Of a DNA stretch of 64,000 nucleotides, positions 1-11,753 are shown in pieces (the stretch's first letter is position 1; each line of letters opens with the position of its first letter). Location: positions 806,001 through 870,000 of the forward strand of contig JALIZF010001917.1 in the NCBI GenBank assembly GCA_029948255.1, read 5' to 3'. Source of the stretch: Telmatactis stephensoni (lineage: Eukaryota > Cnidaria > Anthozoa > Actiniaria > Isophelliidae). A model generated the notes under the pieces. The model saw nothing but the letters and a program-made list of their open reading frames with translations, made no database searches and was not told where the DNA came from. A program made the position numbers and the translations under genes.

Positions 1-813
1 AAATAAAATTCCCACCAATTAGGTTAACATTTCTTGATTGTCATCTTCTCTTGTGGAAAATCTTGAATAAACTTCTACCTTCTTACAGTACATGGTGGAT
101 ATAGAGGCGTTGCAATGTGAATTTATCGTTTTATAGTAAGATGGGAGTCAAAGGTACCATTTGTTTATATTTTAAGGAATTAAAATGAATTGTATTACAA
201 GAGGTACGAAACATAGAGGAACACTAATAAATATATATATATATTAATTTCTAATAAGAACATGTGGCTTTCTATTTAGTGCGAAAAACAAACTCCTCAA
301 GCATTGTATAATTACTTTAATAGCAACCATATGCACATGTTCATCGTTTATTAAACTTTATTTTTAGCGAAAACAATGGAGAACTAGTCCATGATGTGGA
401 ATGGTGGTTGGGTGCGGTCTTTAGTTTTGTTTACACTATTCGTCTCTGTCAGCTTCATTAATACATTTTGCGTTTAAAAACTCAGCCATGTTCCCAAAAC
501 ATGTATGATACCTTGCTAGTTGTGCATAGCCAAACTTGTATCTTTGCCGCGGTAGAGCAACTGGACTGACTTCATAAGTCCGTCTGTTCGTTCATCAATT
601 TGGCTTCCTGGGGTTGAAGACCTACCGATGAAAAGGAGCGAAAACTGACTTATTTAATCAGTCCATGCCATGGAACAACAAGCATTGTTGACTGCTTTCT
701 TCAGTTCTCTAGCCACAATAAATCCCTCCTTTTTGGGCAAGCTATTGGATTACGTTTCTGTTCATGTTTCATTTCTTGAATAACTTTGAGCTACGAGTCC
801 AGTGCTTTATCAA
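1..813. other. 3' flank of the TGFBR2-like gene
   Basis: No coding exon is supported here. This is the downstream side of the minus-strand receptor gene that stops at 814-816. A minus-strand AATAAA (TTTATT on the plus strand) lies near 347-352 and could end its transcript, but this is a weak call. The stretch around 541-615 looks vaguely tRNA-like and was not accepted as a tRNA gene. Confidence 0.5.
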
Positions 814-3800
814 TCATGTTAAAGCTTCAAGTCTTGACAGGACGCACTCGGCAGTTAGACGGGCCTCGGGGTCCTGATCCCAACATTCTTTGGTAGTTGT
901 CCAGAAATAGTTGACATCATCCTTCGATAGAAAATCAAACATCAGATCAATGGCATAAGATGTAGAATATGGCCTACTGCTGAAAAATAGTTCCCTTGCA
1001 AAATAAATCGTAGACGCATTATGCGACATTCTCCAATCGATATGAAATGGGGTTAAATCGAGTAATGATTCTGTAGAATGTGGTGAAAGCAAACCTTAGA
1101 TTTGTCGTTGAGTGATTTCGGCAGACTTGGCCTGCATCCCTTAATGGCTACTACTTCTATCATCTGCTCAAGTGTTGGGTGGGTTCCAATCAAGTCCTGG
1201 AATGGAAGAGAGTAGGCCGACCGAATGTCTTCCAGCTGTCCCGGTACTGTTGGTAAAAGTAAAACAAGAGGCAAATTCAAGAAACTTAGTTTTTAATGAT
1301 AAACGTGAAATTGCAGACAGCTGCGTTCTTTAGCAGGCAACTATTTGTAGACAGTCATTTACAGATATAGATCGGATTTGAGCGGACTGAGCCTGCGGTA
1401 TGCACCGACATAAGGCACGGACATGCCCTTGGTACTGAACATACAGTTCATTCAAAATGACGTAGCCTCCTCCGCAGGCATCTTTCTCTTTCTTTGGGAT
1501 TCCTGTGGGATTTTTGTTCGAGAAGAGGGGGACTGAGGAGACCTTCTTAGTCTCTCTCAATCAGCAACACAGGAAACCCAAGATATATAAATATTCAAAT
1601 TTTTAGATTACAGAGACACCTGTGGAGGAGGCTAAGAATGCCGTAGGAGTAAATTCGGCAATGTAGGAAACATCAGGTTAAGTTAGCGCAACGTACGAAT
1701 AGCGCGTAAGCTACGTAAGGCTCGCTAACGTAATTATGGCTAACGTTCTACGTTATGTTTTTGAAGGGTACTTTTCAGAAATTGAATCTTGACCTTTCAA
1801 ATGTATTGCGAATTCCTTTCGTGCTCGAGTTTTGGCAAGAATAAATCGCAATTCGATCTTATGACCCTAGCCATTATCCAGCAATGCTAATGAGTGTCTT
1901 AACAGCAGCTCTAAATGGTTACTTTACGGAACTTCTACTGAGCACAATGCCAAAAAATGTTTTCGTGTTCTAAAATTATCAACAAGTTCCTAGCCGGTAA
2001 GACTTTAAACATTTTATGACAAAGTCGTGTTAGCCGATTATGGATCAAATTGGCAGACAGCCACACAACAACAAGACCAAACCACCTCTGACACGAGTTT
2101 GCTCCATTTTTACCCGCCTTTTCCGTTCTATGCTGTCTCAGCCAATCACCTTCAAAGCCTTGAACTCACGTGACCTGATTTAAATACTTAGAGAATTGCT
2201 TCATCTTAGAATTGGACGACATGACCTCGTGAGTAATGTGATGTGTTTACTGGGGACTTGGTTTTGAATCTTTGTTGTGACAAGAAGAAAAGGCTGAGAC
2301 AAGAGGTACGTTGATAAAATTCATTTCACCGCTGATGTCAGAATAATCTTCTAAGTGCGTTCACAGTTGTGTATATATTAGAATATCGCCCAAATCTCTT
2401 CACACAATCTCTAGATATATATGCCTATCTTGACATCGTCATGTATCCTAAGGCGATATTTCTGCTGATAGGGAGCTGGTTTAATGCTTTATAGTCTGCA
2501 AGCTGTTTTAACAGTAATGAATACGTTTGTCGAATTGATTCGAACAGGAGTTGTTGTTATCTAAAAATCTAAATGCTCCCAAGGTGATGAGTCACTGTCT
2601 AATTATGATGAATGCGGTCGCCGGGATTGTTTAAGAAACACTTAAATAAAAAAAAACTCTAGGAAATTCATATAAAAGTTCTCTCTGCTGCTTTTCATTG
2701 CGCTTTTGACAAAAGTACAAGATTTCGTATACATTGCTGTACATAACACTTTGGTCGTTTTGAAAAAAAATTTGAATACCACTCGATTTTCACAAAATAG
2801 TTTGTACTGTCACACCGTAGCATGATTGGTATCTATAAAATAAACTAAAATTGGAAATGACTTGAAACTTAGTAAGACCTATCTGTACGACTCCCAATAA
2901 TCACCAAAAGCAAAATTTTCTTTACATTCAAACGAGACGAATAGAAATTGTCAAGTTATTTAGCATCTAAATTGTGAGTAAATGACGTCATTTACTCAAC
3001 CCTATTGTTCTTTTAGGTTTCAAACCAAAACTTTCTCTGTGATAATGAGCTTGAAATGCAGATTTTTGGGCAGAGGGTAGCTGTTTATTTAACTACATTC
3101 ATCTTCAGATAGAAATAATCAGTTTCCAATTTTCACTGAAAATTTTTGATCGATTTTCATCCAAGTGAGCCTTGAAGAAAGTCAGTTGCAGTTCAGTACT
3201 CAAGAGATAACATCACAGATTTTGCTGCCAATCGAACAGTGCATATATTATAAGTATGACCTTCTAAGTACTATATCATTATAAGGTATATTTATATATA
3301 TGGGTCCATAGTAATACTCATATAAAACCGCCTTGGGCAGTACTACAACTACTAGTTATTAACGGGAGTATATAGGCTATTATCTATTTGTCTTGGCCTC
3401 ATGTAGTATAATGGGCACGCCTAGTGTTTAAAATGCGATCTGCAATATAATTGAATCGATACTTTTAATAAATTTACCACATGGTCAGTTAGGCTTTTAA
3501 ATAGTTCAAACTTGAAACTCTAAGGTCACTTCTCCTATCTTGTCAACGTCGTACGAACATATGTTTTTCCTCGATTCAACTTACCCTTATTTTGTCTTTT
3601 ATCCAGACGCAATACATAGTTTTTGCGAAAATAATTGATTTCGTTTGAAGAATTTGATTAATCATAGTGCAGGGTTTTCCAAATGGTTCACATTAGTATG
3701 ACCTGACTGCGACCTAAGCATCTGGAAGTTTGCCTGTATACATGCGTTCTATTGATATATAAACAAATAATCAAGGTGATGGTTTAGCAACCGGCTCCGA

Positions 3801-6800
3801 ATCGACGGCATCTGTTGCCGAAAAGAGCTTGTTATTTCATTTGATCACCAGCACTGGTCTTTACGCAATTCCAGTTTGTAAGTAAATGAGATAATTTAAC
3901 AGATGACAAAAAAGACATCGTGCACGATGGAAGATTGATTGTTGTGCGCGTTACCTTTTAAGCTGAAAGGCTTTTTCCAAACCAAAGAACAATAACATAT
4001 GAAGGTCAATAATACTTTGAAAACACTTAACGCATTTCAGAAATTGAGGTGTAGTTTAGTGGATAACTTTTATACAGTCACACTTTCCTACGTCCCTTCT
4101 AACTTCAAGTCATAAATACTACAACCTTTTATTAACGCGTTTCGAGAACAAAAGTCATACAAACAAAAGTACAAATGGAACCTAGACACCGCGGTAAAGC
4201 AACTGCACATGCGCGAGATTTCGCGGGCTTACGCGCGTCCGCGTCTTGATCACAGGAATCCAAAGCAAAATTTTTTAGAATTCTTTTCTTTAGATTTTCA
4301 CATATCATATATTTGAGCTAAATTTTGAGCACAGAAGAAAACAGAAATATACTAAGTGACAAAGGCAGACAATAGAATATACTATAATTCCTTAACCTCA
4401 TTTTTTTGGCAGTGAATTTGTCTTCTGTGGCTTGAGTTTCGCCGGCAAAGTTTTGTTTGTTTCACTGCCAGATGTTGTTTCAAAAAGCACGCATACGTTG
4501 TACATTTTGCTACGGTGTCAGAGAATCGATGGGAAAAAATACCACATCGATCTTCGCCGCAGACAATTAGTTTGGGCTTCCTGTGGAGTGATCTGTAAAA
4601 ATATATGTACTTACGTTGACATTGATGTGAATAATTCCCACAGAATCAGTCCCAGCGAATAAACATCGATCTGTTTAAAGGATTCTGGATTTTCAATGTC
4701 AATTCTTGCCTCTAGTTTCTCTGGTGCCATGTATCGATATGTTCCAACCTTTGAAAAAAATTGTATATTCGCGTGTATTGTAGACACAAAGGATATATTA
4801 CTGTTCTGCCGATTCACAGAGAATGTGCAATGTTTATACATACTTGTCCGTTGCGATAGACGTCTGACATGTAATCCTTGGATAAATCCAATGACAGGCC
4901 AAAATCAGCAATCACACAAGTGCCATTTCCTCGTAGAAGAATATTGTTACTTTTTAGATCCTGATGAGCAATGGCTGACTTACTACCTCCCCCTGGAAAT
5001 TTATCACTATGAAGAAATCCTAAGCCTGCGGTTACATCTCTGGCCATGGTCAGCAGTTTTTCCCAACTAATTGTATGTGACACAAGGTAGCTTTCGAGTG
5101 TGCCTTGCGTACAGTATTCTGTTGCTATCCACATATGTGTAGTCATATTGCTTTGTTCACTTGCTGATATAAACTTGACAATATTTTCGTGGCCTGGACT
5201 GCATTTGGAGAAAACGGAGCATTCGCTGGTCCATAATGTTTCTTGTCTAGTGCACATGCATTTGACTGCAACATCAATTTCACCAAACTTTCCTCGCCAC
5301 ACTTTACCAAATCTTCCCTCTGAAATAACACACTTTAGTTCTAGGAGAGGTTTTGATGCTGTTTGGATAGTGGACGAAGGAAAATCTATGTCGGCTTGAT
5401 CATGAGCACAAACAGTTTTTACGTTCTTTCTGCTGCAAGCACCTGAGTAGATTATTAACATGATTGTTATTATGAACAGCAACAATGATGTGCTGATGAC
5501 GAGAATCCACTGCAGTGAATATGATTTGTCTGTTTTCACCTTGTATCCTGAAATAAACGGCAAAAACATTAGTGATTAATCAAACCTGGCACTGAAAATC
5601 ATACTGTGCCTTAGCCTCCTCTGCAGTCAACTCCTTGGGTTTCCTTTGGCAAAGGTTACTGGGCTTCCTTAGGCAACGGTTAATTAGGCTTGCTTCCTTT
5701 GTAACGGTTACATTTACCGTGAGGAGACTGAGAACGAAAATTAAAGGGGAAACAGGAAGCCCAGGAGCGGAGATTCTAATCAAATAACGCAAATTATTTT
5801 ATCTTCGCTAAATTCATCAGTGTTTTAGGCCTAGTTCATTGCTTCGTACTTTACAATCAATATGGACATTGTTATTTATGTTTACACTCCACGTATGAGG
5901 AAACTCCAACAACGGGGTACACATTGCTTGTCTGGTTTCGAGTAGCCTGCTTAACTGGCGTTGGCAGACTGGGGAGAGGGGGAAGGAGGACGACAATTCC
6001 TTCTTTCTCCCTCCCCTCCCTTCTTCCTCCTGCCTCTCCCCCTCCTCCACCCCTTCCTTATTTCCCCAGTACCCCAGTGCCATCTACGTAGGCTAGATTA
6101 GGCTGAGAGTGGCGTTGGTGTCCTACAGACAGAGCAGAAAAACCCTATGCGCGAAAACTGATTGCGCAGTAGACATTTTTTGATATCTTTTTTGGTCGAT
6201 TTTGCATGAAAAGGATTTTTTGAGCTGGATTTTAAAGTTTCTTTTGGAGGACATGTTGAGTGAAGGGCATAGACAATCCAAAGAGAAAAGCAAAATGCTG
6301 GCTATTTGAACTCAAGACGAGCATTTTTAATACTGCGACGTCAGTAACAGGGCTCAAAAAGCCTTAACAGCCGGCTGCTAGTATAAGAAATATATGGTTA
6401 GTTGTTTTTCAAAATAATTGCCTCTGGATCTGATACTATTTTACTGGACGAAGCAAAAAAAAACACGATGCCAAAGGCTTTTTTAAAAACTCCATGCTTA
6501 ACTTTGTGTCGCCCGCAGTAAACTGGCGCGCGGACTGACATGCACGTTTCTCTCTCTCTTTCTCGGCTCTCTCTCTCTCTCTTTCTGTAAAATGTAAATA
6601 TAGAATACAGAAGAGATATATTTATAGAAAGGATCAGACGCAGCGGCTGTCGAGTGATTAATCAGTTTAACATAAACTCTAGACAAATTAATTTAACCTT
6701 TCAAATTGCTCTCAGCGTTACCTAGGCAACACAATCACTGATACTTGAGAGAATCAAGATGAATCCATTTATATGTTTATTTATATTTAGCGCTAGCCGT

Positions 6801-8135
6801 ATTCATTTGGGAATAAGTACAAAACGCGCTGATATATATATCCAGAAAATAAACTGAACAAACCTTCATAGGTACAATGGCCTGAAAACCTTGTGAGGAA
6901 AACAATCTCTTGGCAATTTTGATTTAACCTTTATGTAAGGTGTAACGTTCCTACGGTTCCTATTCCAAAAATTGAATTTTCCAAATGTAATACAGAAATA
7001 GAAAACGCGCGTGCGTGTTGTGTGTGGGTTTAGAGCACGCAGGAATTGATAAGAAAACAAATCACGAGAGAAGTATTAAATGAATGCTTATCAAGTGTTC
7101 TGCTCATTCACCAAGTGCTCTACTGTTTCTATTTGAAATCTACACACCGAACAGCGGGCAAGCTTTTTATTTCTTTCAGATTCTAACATACAACATCGAG
7201 CACATTAATTCAGTACCAAAAATTCGAAAAGTGCGCGCGCGTGCTCTGTCGGTGCGTATGTAGAAGACGCGTCCTTCGGCCAATGAGAGTGCTTTTTATA
7301 ATGACTATTTAATAAATTATAATAGCTTTTTTTGCTTTGTAACTGAGATGTTCTCTACCAGTTTACGGCCGCTTAAATACGTCCGCTATAAATCTTGATA
7401 GTGAAAGTCTTTTGAAATAAGAGATGTTATTAATGGCTTAAATCAATACGAGACCTTTACCTTTATAGAGTGTCTCCCTAACAGTCGGTGTTTTGTCAGT
7501 AACAAATTCAGTAGTCCTTAACTTGATTGTCTTTGCAGTAGAAACCAATGTAGGTCCTGGAAAAGGAATATTATTACATCCATTCCTTCGACACAAGCAG
7601 GTATATGTGCCGTTTATTTGCCAAGGTTTACAAATCTTGCTGTACTTAGATTTACTCGAATGAGGTGGTAATGGAAAACAGCCAGCAAACATGACAACCC
7701 CTTGCTCATTCTGTCTCCATGATATAAGACACAAGTCGTTACGGCTGTGACATCTTTGGATCTTCATCTTGGTGCATTTTGGGAATGTGCATTTCCCTGT
7801 TTTGACGTCACATATCGTTGCACTTGTCGCGTCACAAAACATGCAAAAACGAACACCTTGAACTTCATAAACCATTGCTGAAAAAGAAATAGATGAAACC
7901 AAGTTATTTTTCAATTGACTTCGTTTTATTCGTTTTCCGGTCCAACGCATAATAAAAAGTAGAGTCCATTAAAATCTCAGGTTTTTGAGATTGAGCTACT
8001 GAGATTTGAAAATCCAGAGAGTAACTTTACTTTGATTAGACATCTTATGTTTAATCCTATTTTTGATAACATACTACAACTAGACTACTTACCAATAACC
8101 ACAAAAGACCAAATGAATCTAAAATTAAGATACAT
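814..8135 (-). CDS. TGFBR2-like: TGF-beta receptor type II-like serine/threonine kinase
   Basis: Type II receptor of the TGF-beta family: a single-pass membrane kinase that binds ligand, then phosphorylates a type I receptor to activate Smads. Exons by splice site and phase: 8093-8135, 7461-7877, 4844-5547, 4615-4748, 1095-1246, 814-921. Exon 1 gives a short signal peptide (start MYLNFRFIW; an in-frame TGA lies two codons upstream). Exon 2 is a cysteine-rich ectodomain ending [10 protein letters not shown], the three-finger signature. A membrane segment lies at about residues 167-191. The kinase has loop GRFGKVW, the VAVK lysine, DFG and MAPE. The stretch [13 protein letters not shown] and the end [16 protein letters not shown] resemble vertebrate TGFBR2 more than ActRII or BMPR2, and there is no long BMPR2-type tail. 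Two oddities: the catalytic loop reads HQD where HRD is expected, and the 4615-4748 exon ends in phase 2 while the 1095-1246 exon needs phase 1. Either a small exon in the 3.4-kb intron is missed, or there is a one-base error or mutation. About 519 codons are visible. Confidence 0.85.
1247..4614 (-). other. Large intron of the TGFBR2-like gene
   Basis: About 3.4 kb between two kinase exons whose phases do not match, so a small unseen exon of length 2 modulo 3 could lie here. No repeat of note was recognised except CACAGGAA-type short motifs near 1497, 1567 and 4250. On the plus strand, 2140-2230 carries a CCAATC box and a CACGTGAC E-box, followed by short sequence with no usable ORF. This resembles a promoter, but no gene follows it. 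Confidence 0.5.
5548..7460 (-). other. Intron between ectodomain and membrane exons
   Basis: Intron of about 1.9 kb with donor GTAAAG at 7460 and acceptor CAG at 5548-5550 on the minus strand. It holds a purine/pyrimidine-rich patch at about 5975-6065 and a CT-rich microsatellite at about 6548-6588. The small ORFs across it overlap simple sequence and show no protein-family resemblance. Confidence 0.6.
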
Positions 8136-11100
8136 CCTTCAAGTATTTTGCATTGAAACATGAGTCGAGGTACTGGTTGTTGATGAGTTGACCAGTCAGT
8201 TGACCATTGGTAGCCGTATTTGTTTGCTTAGTAATATCCACTTACCTTAAAACACTCCAAACAATACACACGTTGATTTGAAAACAAACACGAATGCAAC
8301 ATGTTGCTAGAAATAGAAATATTTAGTGTTTACAATGCCAAAATGGGGATACAAAAAAGGCTGGTTTTGAATGAGTGCCAAATGGAAGGCGTTTTAACGC
8401 GGCCACGTGAAGAAACCACCTTCTTTTATCTTTCACAGTAGTTATGTTTTTGAAAGCTTATCTTCTCAAAGACCATGACACTTACGAGATGAGGAGTGGC
8501 CGTTGGTAATTAGGGTTGCTATTGTCTATATTTATTTATCAATAATAAAAAGATTACCTCATTTTGTAATGAGAGTAATCATACTGCCATTACTGAACAT
8601 CTTTAGAAACAATAGCACCACGTGTTTGAACAAAAGCATTATTAATGCTAATAAAAATCACTCAAAGTTTGTTAAAACACTATTTGATTCTTAGTAACGG
8701 AAATATTGCCAATATCAAAGAATGAAATTTAACTAGTAGCTTTTCTCAAGATTTGTTAGATATTTCTTGGGAGATTCTTGGTATTGGTTGCTACGATAAT
8801 GATTATGTTAGAGAGCGCTTTTTAAAGTAAAAAATTAATGTTTTACTTGATATATATCTCAAAAAATCTAGGATATTTTTACAAGATCCATATTCATTGT
8901 ATCAAGCGTTGTAAGTTTGTTGGTGAGGCTCTTCTTAATGAAAGATACTCAAATTAGCATGATTTTGAAGGGAATTGGTTTGATCTAAACTTCAAAAACT
9001 ATATAACTACTTTTAGTTTTTACTGATTATTTTATTGGCGAATTCGTATTACCTTACGATCTATAAACACAATATGGTGTTTTTGTCTGATCCATCAGAT
9101 ACCTCAAAGGCAAAATGGTCAAATACGAACTGATGCGTTATCGTCTAATCAGACAGCTGGTAATTCTTTGCCAGAATAAATCAAACTCAACCTAACGTTA
9201 CCAAAAAGTGGAGTGCTTGAGCGGTTGTCTTGTATGTGGGAATTGTAAAAGATCGAGGTTATATCCTCGCAACAACGTAACAAGGACAACAACAACAACA
9301 ATATTAATACAAGCTCATGCAAAAGAAGTCGGTTTCTTTTCGAGACAGCCGGATATTCACTTCTCTTTAATATATCTATTTATTTCGTCTTCCGCCTTTA
9401 CAGCTACTCTTCACTTCTTTTATTCCTTTCTGTCTGTTGCTTTCATCCTTTTTGTGTAAATTCAGTTGAACGCCTTTATTCTGATCACTTGATATAGTCA
9501 TCTTTCTCTTTCTTCGATTCTTTCGATTTTATCATTTTAGTTTCGCTTTCTTTTTTCATGCCCATATAGTGTTTCTTCAATAGCACAATTGGAGGTTGAA
9601 GCAAACCTAGACAGAATTGACGTATTGCGTCTAGAAGTTCTTTTTTTAAGTTATTTAGATTTACATCTTTGAGATCAACAGCTTTTTAGTTTGTCTAGAC
9701 TTTCAAACACACACGCAGTAAGAATAAGTCATACAAAGAACAGCGGAAGAGTAAACTCACACAGAACTTAAGCCGACTGAATAGAATCGAACACGTTTGA
9801 AGCTGGTGAATGTGAACCTTCCCGTGTCGATTTGTCCTTGCTTGTTTTTGGCCTGAAAGACTTGTCGCCGATAATTACAACATATACAATGAGTGGAACT
9901 AGAACGCGGAATTCTAATGGGTTACACTTTTAATAGCAGTGATCGCCAGGTAAGATCAAAGTATAGCTACTTTGCACAAGATTCGAGAAACACAACATTT
10001 TTCTGAGGATCGAGAAGTACTAGTACATTGAGTAGTGCTCAAGGAGTTAAAGTTTTGGGGAGCAGTGCTACGTTTTTACGTGACTTTCACTACTCAACGT
10101 AAAGGGAGATTCAGTTCTGTTATTGTAGGAATACAAAGGCTGCATTTTGTCGAAAGTGGAAATTGGTTCAAACGAAAACGGATTTTTCTTTTACGGACTT
10201 TAAATTAGTATACTGTCTAAAGCAGTTGACCTTTCGCGCCATACTGATTCGATTTCTTTGTGCGTGCTTTCGGTCTAAACGGTTGGGAGACATGCTGTAA
10301 ATACAACCGATTTTCTCGCTCAAGTTGATATTATTGCATGTGTTTATATAACAAACATTTACTCCTTTCCTTTGTTCACATCCACAACCTTCACAAGGAC
10401 TCCCTCTATCTCAATTTCCCTGGCCACTCAGAAGCTCTTATTCTACTGATTTATTGATTAGCGAGTCATACTAAATGAAAAAACAGTAATTTAACTGTAG
10501 TTTTCCTCGTTGTCGCTAATTCAACTCTCCGACATAGCAAAATTATATTCTTAAGATGTTAGCACAATTTCTATTGAGTCTACTTTGATCAGTCACGGAA
10601 TATTCGCCATCATGGGCGACCAAATAGTTCGATTTGTTTTGTCTTAAATATTTGAACATTTCCGTTTGTATTTCCTTTCATACACAGAGTTTGAGACCCC
10701 AAAAAGATGGCCTTTGATCATATGAAAAAATCTACCTTCATTAAGGTGGCTATTTTTGGGGGATAGAATATATTTAACTTTAATAGTTGGCTCTTTCTTT
10801 TCTTCTTTTCTTGCATTTTTTCGACTAATTACAATTTCCATTGTTTAATTGTTCAAGTATTTACGCGAAAGTTTTCGCATGACTTAGTTATATATTTCAC
10901 ACAGAAATATATTTTGGTATACTACTCCGCCTAGAAGTATTTTTATATGAGAATTAAACGACCGGATTATACAACTAAGATGAATTACATTTGCTCGAGA
11001 CTGGCGACTGACAGGTTGAAGTTATATCTATTCATCGCCATTCATTCATTGGTGAGGGTTTGAGAGAATCCAGACGAACTGGACCGCAATTCAACTGCGC

Positions 11101-11209
11101 CCTTAACATTGCTTTGTATATCCAAAAATAGGTAAGCTTTTGACTGGCTTAATTCTCACCAAGTGCGACTCAAACGGAAACCGATAGCAATGTTGGTTTT
11201 TACCGACTA
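8136..11209. other. 5' flank and intergenic DNA
   Basis: No gene was recognised. At 8244-8305 the minus strand shows a possible 5' exon ending in a strong donor (AAG then GTAAGT). It starts with an ATG but its phase does not join the receptor's second exon, so at most it is untranslated leader. Near 9205-9265 a GAGG/CCTC hairpin resembles a tRNA T-arm, perhaps a SINE relic. The rest is AT-rich with no structure that I can name. Confidence 0.4.
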
Positions 11210-11551
11210 GAGTAGATTTCGTATGACTGTGAAAACGGTACCGCACGGTCACGGCACGATTACGGCAGGAATCTCGAATGTTTTTATAGAGTGGATTTCG
11301 TATGACTTTGAAAAACTACGGCACGGTCACGGCACGGCACGGCCACGGTACGGAACCTCGCCTGCTGATTTCTTTGTAAATTTGTAAAGAAATCAGCAGG
11401 CGAGGTTCCTTGCCGTGGCCGTGCCGTGCCGTGACCGTGCCGTAGTTTTTCAAAGTCATACGAAATCCACTCTAGACATTACGGCACTGTCACGGCCACG
11501 GCACGGCCACGGCACGGCGCGATCCGTTTCACACTAATACGAAATCTGCTC
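11210..11551. mobile_element. TA-flanked MITE, outer copy (family GAGYAG)
   Basis: Starts GAGTAGATTTCGTATGA after a TA and ends with the inverted form, TACGAAATCTGCTC. The right flank is TG, where TA is expected, so the duplication has decayed. The interior is built of CGGCACGGTCACGG-type units. A second family member (11289-11472) has inserted into it. A TA target and short inverted ends suggest mobilisation by a Tc1/mariner-type transposase, which is not encoded here. Confidence 0.85.
11289..11472. mobile_element. TA-flanked MITE, inner nested copy
   Basis: A nearly perfect 184-bp hairpin with ends GAGTGGATTTCG and CGAAATCCACTC, flanked by TA on both sides (11287-11288 and 11473-11474). 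Removing it and one TA restores the outer copy: the flanks TTTTTATA and GACATTACGG match the uninterrupted copy at 34315-34446, which reads TTTTTATAGGCATTACGG. The centre is a short AT-rich loop near 11370-11395. The near-identity of its arms suggests a recent insertion. Confidence 0.85.
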
Positions 11552-11658
11552 TGCGTGGCCATAATGCAAGTAATTTATATACATCATGCTCTCATGGGCA
11601 ACATTGGAAAAAAGATTCCATCTTTATGTGTTTTACCCATTAAAGTTATGTTATTATT

Positions 11659-11753
11659 ATCTCTTTCTTTCTTTCTTTCTATCTGTCTGTCTTTCTTTCT
11701 TTCTCTCTTTCTTCTTCTTTGCTTGCTTGCTTTCTTTTTTTTTTTTTTTTTCT
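11659..11753. repeat. CTTT-rich microsatellite
   Basis: Imperfect TTTC/CTGT repeats ending in a run of T. Open frames on both strands here are low-complexity artefacts. Confidence 0.9.

Noticed and set aside
541..615. tRNA-like segment with GGTAGAGC and GACTTCATAAGTC
   Set aside because: No acceptor stem, and the T-arm does not fold. At best it is a SINE relic.
8244..8310. Coding exon MLHSCLFSNQ with GTAAGT donor
   Set aside because: Ends in phase 0 and cannot join the receptor exon at 7877, while 8093-8135 fits exactly. It could still be untranslated leader.
9205..9265. tRNA-like hairpin GAGGTTATATCCTC
   Set aside because: Only the T-arm is convincing. The other arms are missing.
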